A stretch of DNA of 12,918 nt. Source: CAYUAI01 sp964442745 (GTDB taxonomy: Bacteria > Pseudomonadota > Gammaproteobacteria > S012-40). The notes under the pieces are model-generated. The model ran no database searches. It saw only the letters and a program-made list of their open reading frames with translations, and was not told where the DNA came from. How positions within the stretch are numbered: the stretch's first letter is position 1; each line of letters starts with the position of its first letter. Below, piece after piece: positions 6,023-11,956 of this stretch. The position numbers were made by a program, and so were the translations under genes. The stretch covers positions 1 to 12,918 of the forward strand of contig CAYUAI010000104.1 of NCBI GenBank assembly GCA_964442745.1, in the 5' to 3' direction.

Positions 6023-8002
6023 GGCGTTTTCGTTCGTTTGATATGTTTGTTCATGATAAACCACACTTGGATATAATATATGGGCAAGTGCATTTTTTAT
6101 CAATTCCGGTTGATTATCCGTGGCCTGCATTTTTTTTCCATCATAAATAAACTGTAAGGGTGGTTTATTGGGTTGATGAATGACCAGCTTGTTTTCCATA
6201 AGATAGGCATTATTGTCTCCATATTGCATCAATGCCCGCCCTGGTGTTTCGGCAGGGATAGCGAGGACATCTCTACCAATCATTGGGTGCTCAAGTTCAA
6301 TCCCTAAAAATCTCAGGGCGGTGGGGAGTATGTCGATTTGACTGGCAATTTTCTTGTATTGCATTACGGGGATATTCGGCCCAAGGAGTATCGCTGGTAT
6401 TTTGAATTGATGAATTGGCACCAGTTGTTTGCCATTGACTTGCATATAATGGTCCGCGACCAGCACAAATATGGTATTGCTAAAGTAATGTTCTTGTTTG
6501 GCTAAGTCAAAAAAACGGCCAATGGCATAATCGGCGTATTTTGCACTATTATTTTTGGTCTGAATGGGGTGTTCGTAAAGCTTGATTTTTCCAGATGGAA
6601 TATCATAGGGTTTATGGTTCGAAATGGTTAAAATAAGCGATAAAAAAGGCGCTTTCTGTTGACTCAAATAGCGGTTGGCAAATATCAGTAAATCTTCATC
6701 AGCAATGCCCCAGGTGGTTTGTTCAACCTCACTGGGGAAATCATCAAGGTCAATCATGTCATCGAAACCATTGCCCAATAAAAATCCAGCCATGTTATCA
6801 AAATGACCTTCTCCAGCATAGATAAAGCTGGAATGATAGCCATGTGTTTTTAATAGGCCGGCCACCGTGAAAAAATTTTTCTGTGACAAAGGAAGCTTTA
6901 GAATACTGCCAGATTGGGTGGTAGGCGGAAAGCCACTCACCATGGCTTCAATACCGCGAGATGTTCGGGTGCCAATCGCGTGCATTTGCGTAAAATACAA
7001 TCCTTGTTGGCTGAGCCTTTCTAAGTTCGGCGTTAACGGTTTACCCCCTAATGAAGCCACAAATTCTGCGCCCAAGCTTTCCATGAGTATAATGACGAGA
7101 TTATAGGGCACAGTTTGTTTGGCTTGCGGGTGTTGTTTGTGGCTGGTGGGAGTGGGTTGGCGGGTAAACAGCTCATCGTTGACAAACATTTGTTGTTTAA
7201 TTCGGGCAAACATTTCAGCGCGTGGTAACTGTCCGTAAAGCTCTTCCGATTGCATTTTATTTTCGGTGTGACGGTACACCGCGAATAACAAGGAATAACT
7301 GGCGTTTAGGGCTATTTGATTAGCAATATGGTTATTGGAAAAAGCCGCAAGACTTGGATTAGGGGTTGCCATACCAATCCCAGATCTCGCACCGATGGTC
7401 AATCCTATGATAACAATAGGTAACCAGACGAGTCGTAATTTCCAGTGCCAGGCGGCATATTCACGCAGTAATATCAGAGTAAAATACCAAAAGAAAATTA
7501 TTAAGCCGATCGTGAATAAGAAGCTAATGATAAGTAACCATTGCTGTTCAGCCCATATGGTTGATAACACTTCGCTGGGATGAGTGAAATATTGGAAAAA
7601 AACTTGATCAGGGCGGTTGCCATATTCTTGCATAAAAGGAAAAGAAGAAATTTCTAACACGATGACCAAGACGGCTATCAGGGTCAGGAAGCCTGCTAAT
7701 ACATACCGCATTTTATTAACCCAGTGTTTGGGAAAAATAAATAAAAAAATCACCGGAATGAATAATACAGCACTTAGAAAAATGATATCAATACGCAGGC
7801 CAACGGGAAAAACCTGTGCTGTACCAGAAAAATGGTGAAGATCGTTATGGAAGAAAAATAATAGCAGGGCTCGATCTAGCGTAAATAATAAAATAAAAAA
7901 CAAAAAAAAAGCAACACTGGGAGCAAAAGGCCCGGTGATTTGCCGCCAGCGATTGAACATAGGGTGGTTACCTGAGCGATAGGGTGATACAGAGGCCAAC
8001 AT
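6002..8002 (-). CDS. LTA synthase / MdoB-family phosphoglycerol transferase
   Basis: 666-residue inner-membrane protein of the alkaline phosphatase/sulfatase superfamily. Five hydrophobic segments fill residues 25-205; the periplasmic catalytic domain starts near 298. Key residues by analogy with LtaS: E308 in IILMESLGAEF, likely nucleophile T347 in GTRTSRG, W431-G432, H463 in SNHKPYD, and D517-H518 in LVADH. In Gram-negatives such proteins transfer phosphoglycerol or phosphoethanolamine onto periplasmic glucans or surface glycans, or hydrolyse sulfate or phosphate esters; the acceptor here is unknown. No ribosome binding site precedes the ATG at 8000-8002. The ATG at 7958-7960 (protein starting MFNRWRQ) has AGG about 10 nt upstream and sits closer to the first membrane segment, so it may be the real start. 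The gene stands alone, convergent with the cytochrome. Confidence 0.85.
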   Translation of the reverse strand: MLASVSPYRSGNHPMFNRWRQITGPFAPSVAFFLFFILLFTLDRALLLFFFHNDLHHFSGTAQVFPVGLRIDIIFLSAVLFIPVIFLFIFPKHWVNKMRYVLAGFLTLIAVLVIVLEISSFPFMQEYGNRPDQVFFQYFTHPSEVLSTIWAEQQWLLIISFLFTIGLIIFFWYFTLILLREYAAWHWKLRLVWLPIVIIGLTIGARSGIGMATPNPSLAAFSNNHIANQIALNASYSLLFAVYRHTENKMQSEELYGQLPRAEMFARIKQQMFVNDELFTRQPTPTSHKQHPQAKQTVPYNLVIILMESLGAEFVASLGGKPLTPNLERLSQQGLYFTQMHAIGTRTSRGIEAMVSGFPPTTQSGSILKLPLSQKNFFTVAGLLKTHGYHSSFIYAGEGHFDNMAGFLLGNGFDDMIDLDDFPSEVEQTTWGIADEDLLIFANRYLSQQKAPFLSLILTISNHKPYDIPSGKIKLYEHPIQTKNNSAKYADYAIGRFFDLAKQEHYFSNTIFVLVADHYMQVNGKQLVPIHQFKIPAILLGPNIPVMQYKKIASQIDILPTALRFLGIELEHPMIGRDVLAIPAETPGRALMQYGDNNAYLMENKLVIHQPNKPPLQFIYDGKKMQATDNQPELIKNALAHILYPSVVYHEQTYQTNENAKEWTTR

Positions 8003-8094
8003 GAAATTAGTGTGAAGTATACATCATCGGTGTCATCGTTGGTTTATCCAATGAAACTCAATAATATGTAGGTGGAAAGTGATCGCTGATCTCG

Positions 8095-8131
8095 ACCACA
8101 CTTAAAAATGTAGGCTCTAATGCCGTGTGGT
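8095..8131. repeat. Inverted repeat between antitoxin and transferase
   Basis: ACCACAC (8095-8101) and GTGTGGT (8125-8131) form a perfect 7-bp stem with a 23-nt loop, just downstream of the antitoxin stop on the minus strand. A further GATC flanks both arms. No T-run follows, so termination is uncertain; it could be a processing or attenuation hairpin ahead of the transferase. Confidence 0.3.
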
Positions 8132-8141
8132 TGATCATGGG

Positions 8142-8348
8142 TTAGATAAGTCCGCGAGACTTGAGATCGGCAACTAAATCATTTTCATCCGTGCTCTGTT
8201 CATTCGCCGCTTTTTTATCTGTACTGATCGAGCTAAGTGATTGCTGTATTAACTGGTTAAACATGTCGATGGGGACAATAACTGCCGTTTTATCACCGTT
8301 TTCATCGGTGATAAATTGTAAGTCATTAATGTCGAGTGAGCGTGTCAT
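8142..8348 (-). CDS. Phd/YefM-like antitoxin, orphan
   Basis: 68-residue protein whose first half, MTRSLDINDLQFITDENGDK and then TAVIVPIDMFNQLIQ, matches the N-terminal fold of small Phd/YefM-type antitoxins (consensus ...YITDExGxKxAVxLPIxEYExLL). The C-terminal part is hydrophilic and ends DLKSRGLI, as in toxin-neutralising tails that are disordered when free. Start chosen at 8346-8348 because AGGAG lies 7 nt upstream. The same frame stays open for 37 further codons to a TTG at 8457-8459, with GGAGG about 13 nt before it, so a longer form is possible. Antitoxins of this type usually sit beside a RelE/ParE/PIN toxin; the 139 bp downstream encode none, and upstream lies an ORF-poor repeat-rich region. 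It may be a solitary remnant of a toxin-antitoxin pair. The family call is moderately sure. Confidence 0.6.
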   Translation of the reverse strand: MTRSLDINDLQFITDENGDKTAVIVPIDMFNQLIQQSLSSISTDKKAANEQSTDENDLVADLKSRGLI

Positions 8349-8400
8349 ATTCTTACTCCTGGCAAGTGATTTAAAAAATTTTGCGGTTATCGCTTGATCG

Positions 8401-8410
8401 TTTTTTTTTT
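8401..8410. repeat. T10 (A10 on minus) homopolymer
   Basis: Ten identical bases inside the open leader that runs in frame into the antitoxin on the minus strand. Slippage here would connect or disconnect the leader and the antitoxin frame. If the antitoxin starts at 8348, the tract lies in its 5' untranslated region. Confidence 0.5.
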
Positions 8411-8523
8411 GCGTAGTATCACTGACCATTATTTTGCGTAAACCTATAACGTTATCCAATGGGTGACTCTGTCCTCCGTGTTTTTTAATTGACTCAGTTA
8501 TCCGCCACAGTTAAGCTCATCTT

Positions 8524-8573
8524 GTCAAGCGTTGAAAAACTTGACCATCAAGTTAAAACCGTAGGTATATAAT
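8524..8573 (+). promoter_or_regulatory. Possible promoter within overlapping inverted repeats
   Basis: A -35-like TTGACC (8541-8546) and a perfect -10 TATAAT (8568-8573), but with a long 21-nt spacer; TATATA at 8566 would give 19. Two overlapping inverted repeats share the -35: GTCAAG (8524-8529) with CTTGAC (8540-8545), and AACTTGA (8538-8544) with TCAAGTT (8548-8554). The two pairings exclude each other. Operator function is inference. It would read into the small ORF at 8623. Confidence 0.3.
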
Positions 8574-8586
8574 CTAGGACTAAAGC

Positions 8587-8629
8587 CAGTCAGTATTCGT
8601 TTATAATTTTTCTAAAGGACGAATGACTG
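8587..8629 (+). promoter_or_regulatory. Hairpin enclosing a start codon
   Basis: CAGTCA (8587-8592) plus TTCG (8596-8599) can pair with CGAA (8620-8623) plus TGACTG (8624-8629), leaving a GTA bulge. The right arm contains the ATG at 8623-8625 of a small ORF and the loop contains its AAAGGA. Such a fold would hide the start codon from ribosomes. It depends on the ORF being real. Confidence 0.3.
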
Positions 8630-8754
8630 TCTATGATTTGTTGTCACACAACCGACATTGGGCAGCTTATCATTCTCCAGAAAAACCACTGAAAAATCAA
8701 TTTCCTTTGCGATTTTCAAACGCGAGTCTACCCAATGTCGTTTATTCATCATAA
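8623..8754 (+). CDS. Possible 43-residue ORF or gene-start remnant
   Basis: Short frame beginning MTVYDLLSHNRHWAAYHS with AAAGGA 3 nt before the ATG and a TATAAT box about 50 nt upstream. The first 17 residues loosely recall the N-terminus of beta-carbonic anhydrases (DLLxxNRxWA), but the zinc-binding cysteines and everything after are absent, so a truncated remnant is possible. An inverted repeat with 78-bp arm-to-arm offset lies within the frame. No membrane segment or known domain is visible. It may also be a chance ORF. Confidence 0.25.
   Translation: MTVYDLLSHNRHWAAYHSPEKPLKNQFPLRFSNASLPNVVYSS
8653..8740. repeat. Inverted repeat, 10-bp perfect arms 68 bp apart
   Basis: CGACATTGGG (8653-8662) and CCCAATGTCG (8731-8740) are perfect complements; pairing extends to 13 bp with one mismatch (arm ends CAG/CTA). 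Immediately left lies a small hairpin, GTTGT (8640-8644) with ACAAC (8648-8652). The unit is 88 bp long. It could be a long stem-loop in RNA or a tiny inverted-repeat element, but I see no flanking target duplication. Confidence 0.4.
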
Positions 8755-8931
8755 AATTTTTATACTATTTTTAATTTAAAGGTTACTCCTGACAGATTTT
8801 GGAATGATTATGGACAGCAATTATGTTGGATATTGGTGTGTCAGCGAGTTAATTTTAGGTTTTTGATCAATTTCGGGTTTTTATTCAAATAGGCGTAATT
8901 TGTTAGCGGCAGTCAGGCGGACAGCAAGCAA

Positions 8932-9523
8932 ATGGATATTCGTTTTGATTACTTACCGTCGGGCTTACCTATCCAGGCTGTCATTAATGGACATGCATCT
9001 CGGACTGATTATCAAGGATCTGTCTTAAATGAATCGACAAATTATGCGCTGCCTGGTCAGCTTGGTTATTTTGTGGATACGTATTTTATGATTTTTATGG
9101 GATAGGGCTTGAAGCGCCAATCGATTGACAGTTTAGCGCGTGCGGATGATAGCAAAATAACCAAAAATTACCATTTGGACTTCAAGTAGTTACAACGTTT
9201 GGAAAATGGCAAAGCGATTAAATGGTCGGCAGGTATGCAAAATAAATATCGAGACAACGAACTATTTGTTATATGCTGGTAAAGATCTCTCGTACGACTA
9301 TGGACATGGGTGTTATTATTTCAGCCGTGATTTTTCATTGGGAACAGAAGTATCGTTGCTCAAAGGCCGTCATCTCAAAGCCACCAAACTTATTCAACTG
9401 GTTTCACAATATTTTGTCACCGCTGATTATTCGATTCGTGGGATATGGCAAACGTCATTGGCAGCGAACAAGCAACAATGGCAAGCAACCGTGTGGCGCT
9501 TGTCATTGGTTGTTCGTTTTTAA
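8932..9523 (+). pseudogene. Decayed outer-membrane beta-barrel frame, BcsC C-terminus-like
   Basis: Fragments in at least two frames read as an outer-membrane barrel. Frame at 8932: MDIRFDYLPSGLPIQAVING and on to a TAG at 9103; a neighbouring frame carries FYDFYGIGLEAPID over that stop; then SLARADDSKITKNYHLDFK, TAG at 9187, LQRLENGKAIKWSAGMQNKY, TAA at 9280. A third frame (from about 9270) gives YAGKDLSYDYGHGCYYFSRD then FSLGTEVSLL and ends RLSLVVRF at 9523: alternating polarity with a terminal Phe, as barrel proteins need. The motif YDYGHGxYYFSxxxSL resembles the BcsC stretch YSLGQGGYYSPQEYLSF and the end resembles its last strand. BcsC exports cellulose. With no start, signal peptide or continuous frame, it is dead. 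It converges on ppiB with one base between the stops. The subfamily is tentative. Confidence 0.5.
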
Positions 9524-9524
9524 T

Positions 9525-10061
9525 TTATGAAGTAAGCTTAGGAAAATTTTTGTCAATCACTTCATTCCATTGGCTTAATTTATCGTTGGCGGTATCCATG
9601 AGTGCGGTGGTGTCACCTTCAATGGTAATGCTATTTATGATGTCGCCTTGAGCGATAGCGTTGACTACATCTTGATCGCTACTGCTGATTACTTCACCAA
9701 AAACAGTATGCTTGTTGTCCAGCCAAGGGGTTGCTCCATGAGTGATAAAAAACTGGCTACCGTTAGTGCCGGGGCCAGCATTTGCCATGGATAGAATGCC
9801 TGGCTTATCATGCTTTAGTTCGGCAACAAATTCGTCGTTGAATTGATAGCCTGGTCCGCCAGTGCCCGTGCCTGATGGGCAACCACCTTGAACCATAAAA
9901 TCAGGGATAACTCTGTGAAAGTTTTGTTCATTGTAATATTTGCGCTGCACCAAATTAACGAAACTGGCTACTGTATAGGGGGCTTGTTTGGCGAACAATT
10001 TTATCGTAATGGTGCCTTTTGAGGTGTCAATTTTTGCAATTAATGTTGACGTATCGCTCAT
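9525..10061 (-). CDS. ppiB: Cyclophilin-type peptidyl-prolyl cis-trans isomerase
   Basis: 178-residue cyclophilin that catalyses cis-trans isomerisation of peptidyl-proline bonds during protein folding. The active-site core is complete: FHRVIPDFMVQGG with catalytic Arg, the GTGTGGPGY loop, MANAGPGTNGSQFFIT, and W in PWLDNKHTVFGEV. No signal peptide precedes the domain, so it is the cytoplasmic (PpiB-like) form. Length is a little above the 164 residues of E. coli PpiB; the extra residues are at the C-terminus. AAGGA lies about 7 nt before the ATG, and a good promoter is visible upstream on the same strand. It stands alone, divergent from the TPR gene. Confidence 0.95.
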   Translation of the reverse strand: MSDTSTLIAKIDTSKGTITIKLFAKQAPYTVASFVNLVQRKYYNEQNFHRVIPDFMVQGGCPSGTGTGGPGYQFNDEFVAELKHDKPGILSMANAGPGTNGSQFFITHGATPWLDNKHTVFGEVISSSDQDVVNAIAQGDIINSITIEGDTTALMDTANDKLSQWNEVIDKNFPKLTS

Positions 10062-10104
10062 AATATGATCCTTCTATCGTATGTAAAAACCGTTATCGGA
10101 CGCA

Positions 10105-10146
10105 CTTATAACTCTTTTTGATTTTGAAATCAAAAGATTATATTTT
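10105..10146. promoter_or_regulatory. Divergent promoter pair sharing a palindrome
   Basis: On the minus strand TTGATT (10133-10128), a 17-nt spacer and TATAAG (10110-10105) form a good sigma70-type promoter for ppiB. On the plus strand TTGATT (10118-10123), 17 nt and TATTTT (10141-10146) form a weaker one for the TPR gene. Both -35 boxes lie in the palindrome TTTTGATTT (10116-10124), TG, AAATCAAAA (10127-10135), which could be a regulator site. It resembles an FNR half-site pair but has 6 rather than 4 central bases. Confidence 0.5.
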
Positions 10147-10276
10147 TAGATTTTGGCCTTGTTAACGGATGGAGTGGCACAACTGGAAATCACAGTTTTA
10201 AAATCCGACAACGTGACGAACTAAAATAAGGGGCAAATCACCCGAATGATATTCAAAAAAATAAACGAGGTAAATC

Positions 10277-10705
10277 ATGTCTGAAATCGATGACGAAAAA
10301 CATCCATCAGAAGAATTAATCGCAAGGCTGAACCAAAACCCACGAGACATTGAAGCCGCCGTTACCTTGGGAAACATGTATTATGATCATGATGAAGCGG
10401 CTCAATCAATACTGTATTACACTGTTGCGTTGGATATTGATCCGAATCAGCCAGGTGTGCGCACAGATATGGGAACCATGTATTGGAAAAATGGCAATGT
10501 ATCGTTTGCCGAGCGTGCCTTTAGACGAGTCGTGCAGGAGTCCCCAGGTTTTGGCAATGCGTATTTGAATTTAGGCTATTTGCTGTTGCATGCTAAGAAT
10601 GAAGTCAAAGAAGCGCGTCGGTTTTGGCAGCAGTTAGTTGACCAATATCCAGGTGAAGCAGCGGCAGAACAGGCTGAGAAGCTACTTAAAGAAACGTTTA
10701 ATTAA
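10277..10705 (+). CDS. Small TPR-repeat protein
   Basis: 142-residue soluble protein built of about three tetratricopeptide repeats: roughly residues 22-55 (AVTLGNMYYDHDEAAQSILYYTVALDIDP), 57-90 (VRTDMGTMYWKNGNVSFAERAFRRVVQESP) and 92-128 (NAYLNLGYLLLHAKNEVKEARRFWQQLVDQYP). TPR arrays bind partner proteins; related small TPR proteins serve in cytochrome assembly (NrfG/CcmI C-terminus), but no such neighbour is here. There is no signal peptide or membrane anchor, so it acts in the cytoplasm. The start has GAGG 7-8 nt upstream. The long 5' leader (about 125 nt) starts in a promoter region shared with ppiB. The role is not assignable from sequence. Confidence 0.8.
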   Translation: MSEIDDEKHPSEELIARLNQNPRDIEAAVTLGNMYYDHDEAAQSILYYTVALDIDPNQPGVRTDMGTMYWKNGNVSFAERAFRRVVQESPGFGNAYLNLGYLLLHAKNEVKEARRFWQQLVDQYPGEAAAEQAEKLLKETFN

Positions 10706-10767
10706 GGATGCCAATAGGCTACCAAAGCTATCGTGTCATCAAAAAATACCCTATTCAAAGAAGGAAA

Positions 10768-10788
10768 ATGGAAACGCACTGTTTCCAT
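10768..10788 (-). terminator. Intrinsic terminator of the tautomerase gene
   Basis: Perfect 8-bp stem ATGGAAAC (10768-10775) and GTTTCCAT (10781-10788) with a 5-nt loop, 37 nt past the tautomerase stop on the minus strand. On that strand it is followed by a T-rich TTTCCTTCTTT. It may also stop transcripts coming from the TPR gene, although no T-run follows in that direction. Confidence 0.55.
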
Positions 10789-10824
10789 CTGAATCGCTGT
10801 ATGTCAATACAAAGAGCGGACCCT

Positions 10825-11052
10825 TTATTTTTTTTCGGACAGGTTCGTTGATTTGTTTTGCTTTCGTAGTTCTTCCACGGAGATGCCGCCGACCCCCCAA
10901 TTCTCTATATCCACTTCGTCGATAACGACAAATGTTGTTGCCGGATTTTTGTCTAAAACGCGAGCAAGCAAGTGCGTAACCTCTTTGATAAGTTCTGCTT
11001 TTTGCGCTGACGTTGCGCCTTCACGGGTGATTTTTATATTGACATATGGCAT
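10825..11052 (-). CDS. 4-oxalocrotonate tautomerase-family enzyme
   Basis: 75-residue member of the tautomerase superfamily, which performs keto-enol isomerisation using the N-terminal proline. Seen: MPYVNIKITREGATSAQK, which exposes catalytic Pro1 after Met removal, then HLLARVLDKNPATTFVVIDEVDIENWGVGG, typical of the family's single beta-alpha-beta unit; such chains form hexamers. Arg11-type positive residues are present near the site. Length is slightly above the usual 60-70 because of a hydrophilic C-terminal tail. GGAG lies about 7 nt upstream of the ATG. No aromatic degradation genes are nearby, so the substrate is unknown. It is probably a single-gene transcript, with a TATAAT box upstream and a hairpin terminator downstream. 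Confidence 0.9.
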   Translation of the reverse strand: MPYVNIKITREGATSAQKAELIKEVTHLLARVLDKNPATTFVVIDEVDIENWGVGGISVEELRKQNKSTNLSEKK

Positions 11053-11095
11053 TGATTAGCTCCTCATTTGTGATTGATAGGTTTCACTATGGGTC

Positions 11096-11101
11096 ATTAT
11101 A
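11096..11101 (-). promoter_or_regulatory. Consensus -10 box for the tautomerase gene
   Basis: TATAAT on the minus strand, placed to give a leader of about 37 nt before the tautomerase ATG. The -35 position (TTCGTT at 17 nt) is poor, so an activator may be needed, or the promoter is weak. Confidence 0.45.
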
Positions 11102-11162
11102 ACTATTTAGCTTAACTTAACGAAAATTATTGTGTTGTTCATATTTTAGTTAATCGCCTTAT

Positions 11163-11175
11163 TGATAAAATATCA
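11163..11175. promoter_or_regulatory. Small palindrome upstream of nnrU
   Basis: TGATA, AAA, TATCA: 5-bp perfect arms about 105 bp before the nnrU start. NnrU genes are often under FNR/NnrR-type control, whose sites read TTGxx-N4-xxCAA; this one is only partly similar. A second imperfect inverted repeat (AGCAGCTG 11181-11188 with CAGCGGCT 11202-11209) follows. Confidence 0.25.
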
Positions 11176-11279
11176 GTATTAGCAGCTGTTTTAAAATACT
11201 TCAGCGGCTACAATACGATGTTAAAAATAGATTTAACCATGCATGCTCGCTTTACTGCTTATCTTTTGGAGTCTAGATT

Positions 11280-11858
11280 ATGACGTTTCTTATTTTCGGT
11301 TTGATATTGTTTCTTAGTGCCCATTCGGTGCGAATTTTTGCGGATGACTGGCGCACCCGGCAGATTGCACGGGTGGGAGAAAATGCATGGATGGGGTGGA
11401 TTGCGTTAGTTTCCCTGGTTGGTTTTGTGCTAATTATTTGGGGGTACGATTTGGCGCGTGAGGTACCTATACCGCTGTGGGAGCCACCGATTTGGACGCG
11501 CCATCTGGCGGCCTTGTTAACGTTTCTGGCGTTTATTCTGATCATTGCGGCCTACGTACCCGGGACACACATCAAGTCGAAGCTCGGTCATCCTATGATA
11601 TTGGGTGTAAAAACATGGGCACTTGCTCACCTTATCGCTAACGGCATGCTGGCAGATGTTGTCCTGTTTGGTTCATTTTTAGTTTGGGCGATCGTTGATT
11701 TTATTAAATCAAGAAAGCGTGATCGCGTTGCAGATACACAGTATCCTGTTGGGGTGATATCTCGTGACATCATTGCGGTGGTCATTGGTCTCGTGGCTTG
11801 GGCGGTTTTTGCCATGTTTTTGCATACAAAGCTTATTGGTGTTGCGCCCTTTGGTTAA
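11280..11858 (+). CDS. nnrU: NnrU family membrane protein
   Basis: 192-residue integral membrane protein with about five or six hydrophobic segments (residues 1-15, 38-55, 75-92, 112-138, 162-182). The diagnostic stretch KSKLGHPMILGVKTWALAHLIANG near residues 100-124 identifies the NnrU family, which shares ancestry with plant 15-cis-zeta-carotene isomerase (Z-ISO), a heme b protein; His residues H14, H103 and H117 are candidate ligands. NnrU was named for linkage to nitrite/NO reductase genes and its biochemical role is unsettled. None of those genes lie here. GGAG lies 8 nt before the ATG. It is the only gene on this strand between the tautomerase and the RND pump, with which it converges. 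Confidence 0.88.
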   Translation: MTFLIFGLILFLSAHSVRIFADDWRTRQIARVGENAWMGWIALVSLVGFVLIIWGYDLAREVPIPLWEPPIWTRHLAALLTFLAFILIIAAYVPGTHIKSKLGHPMILGVKTWALAHLIANGMLADVVLFGSFLVWAIVDFIKSRKRDRVADTQYPVGVISRDIIAVVIGLVAWAVFAMFLHTKLIGVAPFG

Positions 11859-11895
11859 TTGAAATTTTGGCACCAATGTTGGGTCGTTTGGTAGG

Positions 11896-11934
11896 CGAAA
11901 ATCGTTATCGCAATGAACTTTTCGGTATTTTTTT
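11896..11934 (+). terminator. Weak terminator-like hairpin after nnrU
   Basis: CGAAAA (11896-11901) pairs with TTTTCG (11919-11924), followed by a run of seven T at 11928-11934, 38 nt past the nnrU stop. The stem is short and AT-rich, with a shorter alternative GCGA/TCGC. It lies just before the convergent RND gene end. Confidence 0.35.
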
Positions 11935-11956
11935 ATTCTGTCATTTTTGTCGTGAT

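Noticed and set aside
6867..7838. Three plus-strand ORFs (6867-7106, 7335-7583, 7617-7838)
   Set aside because: All lie antisense within the intact transferase gene and show no coding character of their own.
8653..8740. Insertion sequence or MITE bounded by inverted repeats
   Set aside because: Only 88 bp, no flanking target-site duplication and no second copy in the window; kept only as an inverted repeat.
10118..10133. FNR binding site TTGAT...ATCAA
   Set aside because: Spacing between half-sites is 6 bases rather than the 4 of the FNR consensus.
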